Part shown: positions 1 through 8,789 of the stretch, piece after piece
How positions within the stretch are numbered: position 1 is the stretch's first letter
Layout of the letters: each line of letters begins with the position of its first letter
Assembly: GCF_020216885.1 (NCBI RefSeq)
Contig: NZ_JAIWON010000123.1
Span: forward strand, 1 to 12,328
Reading direction: 5' to 3'
From: Zymomonas sp.
GTDB lineage: Bacteria > Pseudomonadota > Alphaproteobacteria > Sphingomonadales > Sphingomonadaceae
Length of the DNA stretch: 12,328 nucleotides
Position numbers and translations under genes: made by a program
The notes under the pieces: generated by a model
Told to the model about the DNA's origin: nothing
What the model saw: the letters and a program-made list of their open reading frames with translations, nothing else
The model's database searches: none

Positions 1-138
1 TAAAAGGGAACCTGTGTACCATTGCTGGTAATTAGAAGATAAACTGCTTTGAGTAGCAAAAACGGAAGAGGGTACAAGGAATAATCCAAATGTTATTCCA
101 AAATTACAGATTAACTTCATGTATATCTTTATTTCCAT
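1..138 (-). CDS. Exported protein of unknown function, N-terminal fragment
   Basis: An open minus-strand frame of 46 codons runs off the left edge. It begins at ATG 138-136 (MEIKIY...) with a second in-frame ATG at 120-118 (MKLICNFG...). From the second Met the protein reads as a textbook Sec signal peptide: a Lys in the n-region, a hydrophobic core (ICNFGITFGLFLV) and an Ala-x-Ala-like site (PSSVFA before TQ). The mature part starts TQSSLSSNYQQWYTGSLL and is rich in Ser, Gln and aromatic residues, as is common in periplasmic or outer-membrane proteins. Neither start has a convincing ribosome binding site; I give the longer form, but the shorter one makes the cleaner signal peptide. I do not recognise the family from 46 residues. 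Expression would come from the AT-rich spacer to its right. Confidence 0.6.
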   Translation of the reverse strand, partial: MEIKIYMKLICNFGITFGLFLVPSSVFATQSSLSSNYQQWYTGSLL

Positions 139-744
139 TCATAGTTTTGAAGTATAAAGATCTGAAAATAAATATCTTATAATCAGTCATACTTTTTCTA
201 TGTGAATTGATATCAATAGCGGAAATATCTAAGGCTTTACTATACACCCCCTTTAAAAAACTAGCTAACAAGAAAGGGGTAAAACAAAGAAAACGATAAG
301 TAAATTAAAAAAAATTCAGGAAAATAGAAATAATTTGTTATTTTTAAACTTTAAATTATATAATTATTTCAAATATAATGAATATAACCACAATTTAGAA
401 TTATAGTGCATCGCTATATTTCATATATTCACTTCATTAAAATTTTTTAAAATAAAATTTAAAGAAAACACAATCTATTATTATTTATTTTTATAAAAAG
501 CTATTTATATGAAAAATTTATTCTAAAAATAGCCCAAGACAATCTATAAATTTCAAAGAATATTCTTACCAAGAATAAAATCAATAAAAATTTATATACT
601 CAAAAATGAAATAATAAAATACTTTTATATTTCAAAATAATCACAATAACAAGAATAAGATCTTGTAACTTTCTTTTGGAAATATTGAGACGATCGGCTG
701 GATCAATCGAGTATGTCGGAACACTCTATAGGATTAAGGACAGA
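139..744. other. Gene-free, extremely AT-rich intergenic region
   Basis: No reading frame of useful length and no RNA gene is visible here. Bases 301-660 contain 54 G or C in 360 (about 15%), against roughly 45-50% in the adjacent rodA gene. The stretch is full of A- and T-tracts, so it should be intrinsically curved and easily melted. It separates the end of rodA from the start of the exported-protein gene, both on the minus strand, so it must contain that gene's promoter. Small internal repeats are present: a 13-nt near-repeat (CAAGAATAAAATC at 570-582, one mismatch at 650-662) and the palindrome AAGAATATTCTT at 556-567. I see no clear terminator for the rodA operon between 660 and 744. Confidence 0.6.
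206..217. promoter_or_regulatory. 12-bp palindrome upstream of the exported-protein gene, possible operator
   Basis: ATTGATATCAAT is a perfect 12-bp palindrome lying about 70 bp upstream of the ATG at 138 on the minus strand, a position that suits an operator or activator site. The surrounding DNA is so AT-rich that AT palindromes arise by chance. I cannot assign it to a known regulator. Confidence 0.2.
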
Positions 745-1851
745 TCAAAAGCCCTTTTTAGGATAACGTGTCCAACGATCAATCGCCATAAGCAACCCTA
801 AACAAATCATTACATTCATCATCGCCGAGCCACCATTAGAGACTAAAGGCAATGGAATCCCCACTACAGGCGCCATTCCCATAACCATAGCTAAATTGAT
901 AGCAACATAGAAAAAAATAGTCGAAGATAAGCCTGCCGCTGTTAATTTGGCAAAACGTGACGGCGCATTTAACGCCACCTTCATGCCCCAGCTGATGATA
1001 ATCATAAAGCTGACAATAATGAAAAGCCCCCCGATCAGCCCCCATTCCTCGGCCATTGTTGCAAAAACAAAATCGGTATGACGCTCCGGCAAGTAATCGA
1101 GATGGCTCTGGGTGCCATTCAGAAAACCCTTACCCAAAATACCACCTGAGCCAATCGCAATTTTAGACTGGCTGATATGATATCCTCGACCCAAAGGGTC
1201 ACTTTCAGGCGTTAAAAAGATCAAAACCCGATTGCGCTGATAATCATGTAATAAAAAGAAGAAAGCGAGCGGTGCAATCGCCGCCAAGGACACACCGCCC
1301 CCTATAAATAGCCATAAGGGCAATCCGGCCAAAAAACAGACAATGATCCCCCCCGCGACAATCATCAATGCCGTTCCAAGGTCAGGCTGAACCGCAACCA
1401 GAAGCGCTGGCACCAAAATTAAAACAGCCGCAGGCCACATAGCGGAAAAGGTTCTAATCTCGCCCGCAGGCAGCAAGTCATAAAAACGAGAAATCGCAAG
1501 AACAATCGCCAGCTTCATCAATTCCGAAGGCTGAAGGGTCATAATTCCCAGATTAAGCCATCTTCGACTGCCGCCACCTACAAAACCAAATAGCTCGACA
1601 AAAATAAGAAGGAGCAATAACCCACCGTAAAGCGGCCAAGAAATTTGCTTTAAACTGTCCTGATCTATACGGCTGATAGCAATCGCGACAAAAATAAAGA
1701 AAATGAAACGCAGCCCTTGATTTAATGCCCAAGGATGCAGCCCACCCCCAGCCGAATATAAAACGACCAATCCAAAACTGCCAACAGCCATAACAAGAAG
1801 CAAAAGCTTCCACGGCAACTGCCGAATAGGAGCAGGTACTAAGGACAACAT
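745..1851 (-). CDS. rodA: Rod-shape-determining peptidoglycan glycosyltransferase RodA
   Basis: SEDS-family polytopic membrane enzyme that polymerises lipid II into glycan strands for lateral wall growth, working with PBP2. The 368-residue length and about ten hydrophobic segments fit the family. Signature stretches in order are SRRWLNLG (95-102), QPSELMK (107-113), QPDLGTA (155-161), the long conserved loop GRGYHISQSKIAIGSGG (221-237) and YLPERHTDFVFA (253-264). The last holds Asp260, equivalent to the catalytic Asp of RodA/FtsW. GMAPVVGIPLPLVS (325-338) follows near the C-terminus. The next residues are Asn-Gly-Gly-Ser, where RodA proteins usually have Tyr-Gly-Gly-Ser. The gene is last in the mre operon; its ATG lies 11 nt after the mrdA stop, with AGGCGA as a likely ribosome binding site. 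mrdB is a synonym. FtsW is less likely given the PBP2/Mre context. Confidence 0.96.
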   Translation of the reverse strand: MLSLVPAPIRQLPWKLLLLVMAVGSFGLVVLYSAGGGLHPWALNQGLRFIFFIFVAIAISRIDQDSLKQISWPLYGGLLLLLIFVELFGFVGGGSRRWLNLGIMTLQPSELMKLAIVLAISRFYDLLPAGEIRTFSAMWPAAVLILVPALLVAVQPDLGTALMIVAGGIIVCFLAGLPLWLFIGGGVSLAAIAPLAFFFLLHDYQRNRVLIFLTPESDPLGRGYHISQSKIAIGSGGILGKGFLNGTQSHLDYLPERHTDFVFATMAEEWGLIGGLFIIVSFMIIISWGMKVALNAPSRFAKLTAAGLSSTIFFYVAINLAMVMGMAPVVGIPLPLVSNGGSAMMNVMICLGLLMAIDRWTRYPKKGF

Positions 1852-1862
1852 CCCGATTTCGC

Positions 1863-3812
1863 CTAAGTCATATTGGGTTTAGATGGAGCTTTCGAGGCAT
1901 TTTCCGACCGCATACGCATACGGCTCGCAAGATCCCCACCCCACGACACTTCCAAAGCGTTCAAACTGGCCATAGCACGATCGGGGTCAAACAAATAGGT
2001 CAGGACATCGCGTGCAATAGCCGGTCCATCCGTAGCGGAGTCAATATGGCCACCATGTTCGACAACAACCGAGGCAGCGTAACGTGGATTATCTGTCGGT
2101 GCAAAGCAAACAAACAAGGCATGATCGCGCATCCGCCAAGCCAATTGTGAATTTTTCAACACACCGCGCCCACGTTCCGCCATTGAAATACGCCTAACCT
2201 GCGCCGTTCCGGTTTTCCCCGCCAATTCAACACCGGGAACATATAGCCTTGCCGCCCCGCCAGTGCCACCACCGTTCACCACATCCCGCATAGCCTGCCG
2301 AATAAAATCGAGATGAGATTCTTTGGCGTTCAATTTCGCGGGCATCGGGACTTCTTTTGAGCGGATCAGCCGAGGCGTAATTTGTTTTCCCGAAGCCAAT
2401 CGCGCTGCCATCACAGCTAATTGCAAGGGGTTGGCCAAAACATCCCCCTGCCCGATCGAGGCATTCAACGTATCTGCCGCCGTCCAATTGCGATGATATT
2501 TTTTCAATTTCCATGCAGGGTCAGGGACAGTGCCATAATGTTCTGACCCCAAAGGCAGATGGTAGCTGGCACCCAGTCCTAATTGACGCATCATATCTGC
2601 CAAAGGCTCCATGCCAACCCGATGTGCCATAGCATAAAAATAGACGTCACAGCTTTGCGTGATTGCCGTATGCATATTGACAGGGCCATGACCTTGCCGC
2701 CGCCAACAATGGAATAAACTACTGCCCAATTGATAACTGCCAGTGCAATTGACCGTTTCATAAGGATCAATACCCAATTCTAGCAAAGCCAGCGCATTCA
2801 TCGGCTTAACTGTCGAGCCGGGGGGATAAAGACCTGCAATCGTTTTATCAATCAAAGGATGATGGTCATCTTGGGATAGACTTTGCCATTCTCGATGACT
2901 GATGCCATCGGCAAAATCGTTGGGATCAAAACAAGGCATCGACACTTGCGCCAAAATATCACCGTTTTCGGTATCAATAACAACAACGGCTGCGCTGTTG
3001 TCTCCGATGCGCCGCGCCGTATAATCCTGTAATCCAGCATCAATTGTTAAAGGCAGCTTTTTACCGGGCTGATCGGGTTTATTCTCCAGATCACGTACCA
3101 ATCGTCCGCGCGCCGTCACTTCGGAACGCTTGGCACCCGGAACCCCTCTTAGATAATTATCGAAAGTTTTTTCTAACCCTTGCTTCCCAATTTTAAACCC
3201 GGGCGTAATCAACAAAGGATCGTGATCTTTCTTATAATCATCAGTGGTCGCTGCACCGACATAACCGATTAAATGTCCGACCGCAGAGCCATTTGGATAA
3301 TAACGAGCATAACTTCTTTGCGGCGCTACGCCTGCCATTTCAGGCAACCGGACAGAAATCGCAGCAAAATGCTCGTAATCAAGATGTTCGGCAATAGGGA
3401 CAGGCTGATAACCGGCGGCTTTATTCAAATCCTCTCGAATCCGATCGACATCGTCTGGAGATAGATTGAGTAACTCGGCCAAAGTAATAATTACCCTTTC
3501 CCGATCCTGTATTTGATCGGGAATAATATCGACACGAAAATCAGTATGATTGATCGCCATTGGCCGATTGTGGCGATCGACGATCCACCCCCGTCTTGGC
3601 GGTATCAAGACCGTCTGCACCCGATTATCTTCAGCCATTAGACTGTAATGTTCGTTTTCTGCGACAGATAGCCAAGCCATCCGCATAGCTAACAAACTGC
3701 CGGTCGCCAATTGCAATCCGCCAAAAAGCATAGCACGTCGGGAAAAACTATAGCCGAGCGAATGTTGGGTAATAAGATGACTACGCTTTTTCACAGAAAA
3801 ATAATCCGGCAA
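1863..3812 (-). CDS. mrdA: Penicillin-binding protein 2 (elongasome transpeptidase)
   Basis: Class B high-molecular-weight PBP, a bitopic inner-membrane D,D-transpeptidase that cross-links glycan made by RodA. A cytoplasmic tail precedes one membrane anchor at about residues 27-50. A pedestal (dimerisation) domain follows, with RRGWIVDR at 73-80 and an LIGYVG stretch near 181-186. The transpeptidase domain has all three catalytic motifs: SxxK as Ser333-Thr-Val-Lys336, SxN-type as Ser387-Cys-Asp389, and KTGT at 533-536. The 649-residue length is normal. The listed start is TTG at 3812-3810, with an in-frame stop two codons upstream. It lacks a good ribosome binding site, so GTG at 3794 (codon 7) is a serious alternative and ATG at codon 28 is too late. 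Placed between mreD and rodA, it is clearly the elongation PBP and not FtsI. Confidence 0.95.
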   Translation of the reverse strand: MPDYFSVKKRSHLITQHSLGYSFSRRAMLFGGLQLATGSLLAMRMAWLSVAENEHYSLMAEDNRVQTVLIPPRRGWIVDRHNRPMAINHTDFRVDIIPDQIQDRERVIITLAELLNLSPDDVDRIREDLNKAAGYQPVPIAEHLDYEHFAAISVRLPEMAGVAPQRSYARYYPNGSAVGHLIGYVGAATTDDYKKDHDPLLITPGFKIGKQGLEKTFDNYLRGVPGAKRSEVTARGRLVRDLENKPDQPGKKLPLTIDAGLQDYTARRIGDNSAAVVVIDTENGDILAQVSMPCFDPNDFADGISHREWQSLSQDDHHPLIDKTIAGLYPPGSTVKPMNALALLELGIDPYETVNCTGSYQLGSSLFHCWRRQGHGPVNMHTAITQSCDVYFYAMAHRVGMEPLADMMRQLGLGASYHLPLGSEHYGTVPDPAWKLKKYHRNWTAADTLNASIGQGDVLANPLQLAVMAARLASGKQITPRLIRSKEVPMPAKLNAKESHLDFIRQAMRDVVNGGGTGGAARLYVPGVELAGKTGTAQVRRISMAERGRGVLKNSQLAWRMRDHALFVCFAPTDNPRYAASVVVEHGGHIDSATDGPAIARDVLTYLFDPDRAMASLNALEVSWGGDLASRMRMRSENASKAPSKPNMT

Positions 3813-3843
3813 GTATTACGCAATAGAAAGAGGGCGTGTGCAA

Positions 3844-3871
3844 AAAATATGGATAATCCTACAAAAAACAA
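3844..3871 (-). promoter_or_regulatory. Possible internal promoter for mrdA-rodA
   Basis: On the minus strand the 109-bp gap between mreD and mrdA contains TTGTTT (3871-3866), a 16-bp spacer and TATTTT (3849-3844). These resemble sigma-70 -35 and -10 boxes and would start transcription about 25 nt before the TTG start of mrdA. This is the only sizeable gap inside the operon. The match is weak and based on consensus only. Confidence 0.2.
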
Positions 3872-3921
3872 GCCGGTGTAATAGCTGTCCTGCTCTCAAT
3901 GATGACTATTCTAGTCTTATT

Positions 3922-4473
3922 TTATAAAGCTAACCGCCAACGATCTACAAGTGAACAAAAAAATTCAACCACCGGAAACAGCAAGATAGAGACTAGAATC
4001 CTTGGCATATCGGCAACAAGCGCGATAGCGAAATGCCCTTTAAAACCGCAAGACATACATAAAGCCAGCAAGCTAGAACAAAAAACGGCCACGGTTGCCA
4101 AAATCCAGTCCTGCCAATAATTCCGCCATACCAGCCGATTATCGACAATATCCATCATGAGAAAGCAAGCTGTCCATGTAATCATAGAGGTAGCTGGCGG
4201 CTGACCATTGATAATATCATTAGCCATGCCCAAAGGTAGCCCCATCCATGCTTGCCATAATTCAGGGCGTAACAAGCGCCATCCCAAAGCCGTTAAAAAG
4301 CCTAAAGATGGCCAGAAGGATAATACCCCGACAAAAGGCTCAGTCTCCAAAAGGCTTGCCAACAAAACCATAATAATCGGGGTAATTTGGGCTTTTATGG
4401 GCAAAAAACCCAAATCCTGATCTTTGGCAATAATAGGCTTTGCCGCAGGAGGCGTCACCGGTGTCAAAGCCAT
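3922..4473 (-). CDS. mreD: Rod-shape-determining membrane protein MreD
   Basis: Small inner-membrane protein of the elongasome that pairs with MreC. The protein is 183 residues with a soluble N-terminal stretch (1-27) and about five hydrophobic segments (roughly 29-42, 48-66, 93-112, 123-143 and 155-176). The stretch RPELWQAWMGLPLGMANDI (69-87) followed by NGQPPATS (89-96) matches the conserved centre of alphaproteobacterial MreD (RP...W...LPLG...D...GQP). MreD is poorly conserved overall, so position between mreC and mrdA carries much of the call. Translation is probably coupled to mreC: the stop of mreC is followed at once by AAAGGAG, a near-perfect ribosome binding site, with ATG seven bases after that. 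Confidence 0.9.
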   Translation of the reverse strand: MALTPVTPPAAKPIIAKDQDLGFLPIKAQITPIIMVLLASLLETEPFVGVLSFWPSLGFLTALGWRLLRPELWQAWMGLPLGMANDIINGQPPATSMITWTACFLMMDIVDNRLVWRNYWQDWILATVAVFCSSLLALCMSCGFKGHFAIALVADMPRILVSILLFPVVEFFCSLVDRWRLAL

Positions 4474-4486
4474 AACCGCTCTCCTT

Positions 4487-5506
4487 TCATCGGGATTTAT
4501 TGGATACCGGTGATGCGCTGTTGCTATTCGCAGGATTATCGGTAGCCCGCCCTGCTAAAGGTTGGGTAACAGCCCTTGCCGTTGGATTATTTTTGGCCAT
4601 TTTCTTGCGGGACAATTTTTGAGAAGGCATTTTATCCGCAAGGGAAGGTTCCGGCGGAGCATCAGGCTCAAATATTTTTTCAACCATAATATAATCCACC
4701 GAAGCCGGATTAACGACGGGCAAAGCAACCGCGCCATCATTATTCAAAGCCGTAACAAAAGCGACCGGAATATCGGGGGGATAGATTCCTCCAGTGCCAG
4801 AAGTCACCAAAAGATCACCTTTTTGGAAAGGTGATTGCCCTGCAATCAATGGCCGGACATCCAAAGGGCCATCGCCCCGCCCCGCAGCCAAGGCAGCCAC
4901 ACCGGAACGGGCAATTTTGACAGGTAAAGTATTGGAAGGATCAATCAACAACAGAATACGCGCCGAAAAATGCCCCGTCGCCAAAACACGTCCAACCAAA
5001 CCCTCGGCCGCCAAAACAGGCATACCACTTGTGACCCCTGACAAAGAGCCAATATCAATAATGGCCGTCCGACGACTGCTGGTTGCCAAAGGGGAACCGA
5101 TAATATGCCCAACAGCTATTTTTTCGGGCGTATGATCGACCAGATTTAACAAGCGTTTCAGCTTGCCATTATCCGCCTTCAAAAGCTGTAATTGCACAAG
5201 GTCGGATTGCCGATGTTCCAATTCCTTTTTTAAATGGATATTTTCACTACCCGCCTTGATATAGCCCGCGACATTATCACGGGTATTATCCAACAGGGTA
5301 ACGACCCCGTGACCTAAACGCGGCCACGGGCTGGTGCAATCAGTAATAAAACCAATGACGCTATTGTAACTGGCGGGATAGAGATTGGCCAAGATCAACA
5401 TGACCAAGGCCACAATAATCCCTCCGACAGCCACGACATAACTTGCAAATAAGCCTAGTTGCGCCCGCCTTGAAAAACCAAAATTACGTGAGCGCGGCGG
5501 TGCCAT
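4487..5506 (-). CDS. mreC: Rod-shape-determining protein MreC
   Basis: Bitopic periplasmic scaffold that binds MreD and PBP2 and switches the RodA-PBP2 synthase on. A short basic cytoplasmic tail (RSRNFGFSRR) precedes a membrane helix at about 17-41, and the region around 84-120 looks like the family's coiled coil (charged heptad-like ENIHLKKELEHRQSDL). Two beta-barrel subdomains follow at about 128-278, with GLVGRVL (169-175), LIDPSNTLPVKI (187-198) and VTSGTGGIYPPDIPV (234-248), all typical of MreC. The last 60 residues (280-339) are low-complexity, rich in Pro, Ser, Ala, Asn and Lys, and lie beyond the conserved core. Length is 339 residues. The ATG is 29 nt after the mreB stop, and AGGA about 12 nt upstream is a fair ribosome binding site. 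Confidence 0.95.
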   Translation of the reverse strand: MAPPRSRNFGFSRRAQLGLFASYVVAVGGIIVALVMLILANLYPASYNSVIGFITDCTSPWPRLGHGVVTLLDNTRDNVAGYIKAGSENIHLKKELEHRQSDLVQLQLLKADNGKLKRLLNLVDHTPEKIAVGHIIGSPLATSSRRTAIIDIGSLSGVTSGMPVLAAEGLVGRVLATGHFSARILLLIDPSNTLPVKIARSGVAALAAGRGDGPLDVRPLIAGQSPFQKGDLLVTSGTGGIYPPDIPVAFVTALNNDGAVALPVVNPASVDYIMVEKIFEPDAPPEPSLADKMPSQKLSRKKMAKNNPTARAVTQPLAGRATDNPANSNSASPVSNKSR

Positions 5507-5535
5507 GCTTCAAAAGATCCTTTGCCTGCTCAAAA

Positions 5536-6582
<1,047 letters not shown>

Positions 6583-6659
6583 TCAAGCATCCGTCCGCTA
6601 ACAAGGGGCTTTAGGAAAGAAGCCAGAAAAGCTATAAACTTTCCCGACCAAAAAGAAAC

Positions 6660-6680
6660 CGGTATATTACACATATACCG
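6660..6680. promoter_or_regulatory. Perfect inverted repeat in the mreB-mutL divergent region, candidate operator
   Basis: CGGTATAT (6660-6667), a 5-nt spacer TACAC, and ATATACCG (6673-6680) form a perfect 8+8 inverted repeat. It lies about 78 bp upstream of mreB and 160 bp upstream of the favoured mutL start, inside the only non-coding DNA from which both genes can be transcribed. Geometry fits a dimeric repressor or activator, and there is no T-tract to suggest a terminator. The regulator is not recognisable. I could not place confident -35/-10 boxes; TATACT at 6741-6746 is a possible -10 for mutL but lacks a good -35 partner. Confidence 0.35.
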
Positions 6681-6775
6681 ATATTAAAGGGATAGATCAG
6701 GACTATTAATTTATCGACCCTATATCGATCCTGAACATCCTATACTATGACTTTAAAAGGTTAAAAAAAAGCCAT

Positions 6776-6807
6776 TTTCCGGTTTTATATGAATATTGAA
6801 CCGGAAA
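6776..6807. repeat. Hairpin in the mutL leader
   Basis: TTTCCGGTT (6776-6784) and AACCGGAAA (6799-6807) form a perfect 9-bp stem with a 14-nt loop. The loop contains the upstream in-frame ATG at 6789-6791. On the minus strand the stem is followed, after four bases, by a run of eight T (6763-6770 region), so it could act as a weak terminator of antisense transcription heading from mutL toward mreB. On the plus strand it would be a leader structure some 33 nt before the preferred mutL start. Confidence 0.35.
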
Positions 6808-6839
6808 GCCAGAGAACCGCTTGGGGCAGGGTTAGAAAT

Positions 6840-8681
6840 ATGTCAATACGCCGTCTGCCAGAAGACGTCATAAATCGCATCGCTGCGGGTGAAGTTGTTG
6901 AAAGACCAGCCAGCGCTTTAAAAGAACTGGTCGAAAATGCCATTGATGCTCAATCAACCCGCATTCTTATTCGCTTGCAAAAAGGCGGCTTAGACGGGAT
7001 CGAAGTCATTGATAATGGCATCGGCATCCCTGCGGATGAAATGCGGCTAGCCTTAGAACGTCATGCGACTTCCAAACTCCCCGAGAACAATACCATCGAG
7101 GCCGTCAACACATTGGGTTTTCGAGGTGAAGCCCTGCCCTCTATTGCCAGTGTTGCCCGCCTAACATTAGAAAGTCGAACAGCCGACAGCGATAGCGGCT
7201 GGCAAATTATCGTCGATAATGGACATTTCGAGAAGGAAGGCATAGCCCCTCTTCCCAAAGGCACAAGAATAAAGGTTGATTCCCTTTTTGCGCGCATTCC
7301 AGCACGGCGTAAATTCATGCGTAGCGCCAAAAGCGAATATATGGCCTGCCATGATGTCGTCAGACGACTGGCCATGACGCGCCCCGATATTGCTTTTTCG
7401 TTTGAGCATGATGGCAGACGTATTTTTTCTTTCAATGGCGGTGAAAGCCGACAAAGAAGGGTCGCGGCTCTGATTGACCGGACATTAAAAGACAATAGCG
7501 TCGCGGTTGAATATCAGCGCGATCAGATGCAGCTTGAAGGGGTAGCCAGCTTACCTACTTTTCATCGTGGTCTGGCCGATCATCAATATTTGTTTGTCAA
7601 TGGCCGCCCTGTTAAAGACCGCTTGCTTATTGGTTCAGTTCGGGCAGCCTATCATGATTTGCTGGCAAAAGACCGCCATCCGGTTCTGGCACTTTTTCTG
7701 ACTTTGCCGAATAGCGATGTCGATATCAATGTTCACCCTGCCAAGGGAGAAGTCCGTTTCAGGGATTCTCAAGCCGTGCGTAGTCTTATTGTCGGTGGGC
7801 TTCGGGAAAGTCTTGACCTATCCGGTTTTAGAAGCGCGCAACCCGCTGATGTTCAAGCCATGGGGAAATGGCAAAAAAGCAGCGATCTGGCTGTGCCTCC
7901 AAAAACTACCCCTAGCCATGAATCGAGATCAGCCCTTTCAGATTCTGGGCTTCTTTTTAAAGGCCGGACAACAGAAACACCGAAAGCGACTTCAATCCGA
8001 ATACCCCAAGGCACAGCCTCTGATCTATGGAGTGCCACAACAAAATCACCCTTACCGCCTATGGGACGAAATAGCGCTACAGACGGTTCAGAACAAAGCG
8101 ATTTCCCACTAGGATTGGCAAGAGGCCAAATTGCTGCAACCTATATTATAGCCGAATCCAAAGATGGATTGGTCATTGTCGATCAACATGCCGCGCATGA
8201 AAGACTGGTTATGGAACGGATGCGGCAGGCATTAGAAAACGGCCAAGTCACCAGCCAAAGATTGCTTATGCCAGATGTTGTCGAAATGGACGAGGTCTCT
8301 TGCGATCTGTTCGAACAAAGGCAGGATGAATTCGCAGCAATGGGGCTTGAAACCGAACGCTTCGGCCATGAAGCTATTTTGGTTCGGGCGACCCCTGCGA
8401 TGCTCGGTAATTGCGAAGTCAAAGCCATGATAAAAGACCTTGCTGCCGAAATCGCCGCCTATGATCAGAGCCTATTGTTAAAGGAAAAATTTGACCATAT
8501 TGTTGCAACCATGGCCTGTCACGGATCAGTCAGGGCTGGTCGTTTACTTTCTATCGCGGAAATGAACGCCTTGCTGCGGGAAATGGAAATCACACCCCAT
8601 AGCGGCCAATGTAATCATGGCCGCCCGACATGGGTTAAACTAGGCCATAAGGACATCGAAAAATTATTCGGACGGAGTTAA
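6840..8681 (+). CDS. mutL: DNA mismatch repair protein MutL (endonuclease-type)
   Basis: Mismatch-repair matchmaker that couples MutS to strand nicking and removal. The start at 6840 gives the family N-terminus MSIRRLPEDVINRIAAGEVV and has AGGG eight bases upstream; an in-frame ATG at 6789 would add 17 atypical residues with no ribosome binding site. In the 613-residue form, the GHKL ATPase shows ELVENAIDA (29-37, Glu29 and Asn33), DNGIG (58-62), ATSK (76-79) and GFRGEAL (93-99). The transducer domain ends near NVHPAK (297-302), and a variable linker spans about 325-425. The C-terminal domain has the metal-binding DQHAxxExxxxE motif (448-459), ACHGSVRAGR (559-568), CNHGRP (591-596, a variant of CPHGRP) and a final FGR (610-612). 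The intact nuclease motif predicts latent endonuclease activity, as in bacteria without MutH. Confidence 0.97.
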   Translation: MSIRRLPEDVINRIAAGEVVERPASALKELVENAIDAQSTRILIRLQKGGLDGIEVIDNGIGIPADEMRLALERHATSKLPENNTIEAVNTLGFRGEALPSIASVARLTLESRTADSDSGWQIIVDNGHFEKEGIAPLPKGTRIKVDSLFARIPARRKFMRSAKSEYMACHDVVRRLAMTRPDIAFSFEHDGRRIFSFNGGESRQRRVAALIDRTLKDNSVAVEYQRDQMQLEGVASLPTFHRGLADHQYLFVNGRPVKDRLLIGSVRAAYHDLLAKDRHPVLALFLTLPNSDVDINVHPAKGEVRFRDSQAVRSLIVGGLRESLDLSGFRSAQPADVQAMGKWQKSSDLAVPPKTTPSHESRSALSDSGLLFKGRTTETPKATSIRIPQGTASDLWSATTKSPLPPMGRNSATDGSEQSDFPLGLARGQIAATYIIAESKDGLVIVDQHAAHERLVMERMRQALENGQVTSQRLLMPDVVEMDEVSCDLFEQRQDEFAAMGLETERFGHEAILVRATPAMLGNCEVKAMIKDLAAEIAAYDQSLLLKEKFDHIVATMACHGSVRAGRLLSIAEMNALLREMEITPHSGQCNHGRPTWVKLGHKDIEKLFGRS

Positions 8682-8789
8682 GTAGCATCGCTTTTTAGAA
8701 AGAGAGGATTTGAAACGGTCATCTGTTTAATCCCTATTCCTTCCAATGGGCGGCGTTATTCTGCATAAAAACAGTCTTTAAAATGCCTA

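Noticed and set aside
246..280. Hairpin CCCCTTT...AAAGGGG as a terminator
   Set aside because: Seven-base stem with an 18-nt loop, no adjacent gene end on either strand and no proper T-run; chance in AT-rich DNA is likely.
660..744. Possible tRNA or structured RNA after rodA
   Set aside because: I could not fold a cloverleaf or find conserved arms; only short imperfect repeats around GATCGG/GGATC.
4794..5135. Open plus-strand frame of 113 codons inside mreC
   Set aside because: Antisense to conserved MreC coding sequence and of no recognisable character; a shadow frame.
6789..6839. Upstream in-frame ATG that would extend MutL by 17 residues
   Set aside because: The extra residues are not MutL-like, there is no ribosome binding site before 6789, and the ATG sits in a hairpin loop; the 6840 ATG has AGGG at good spacing and gives the family N-terminus.
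7061..7495. Open minus-strand frame of 144 codons inside mutL
   Set aside because: Lies wholly opposite the conserved MutL ATPase coding sequence, has no family features and no ribosome binding context; a shadow frame.
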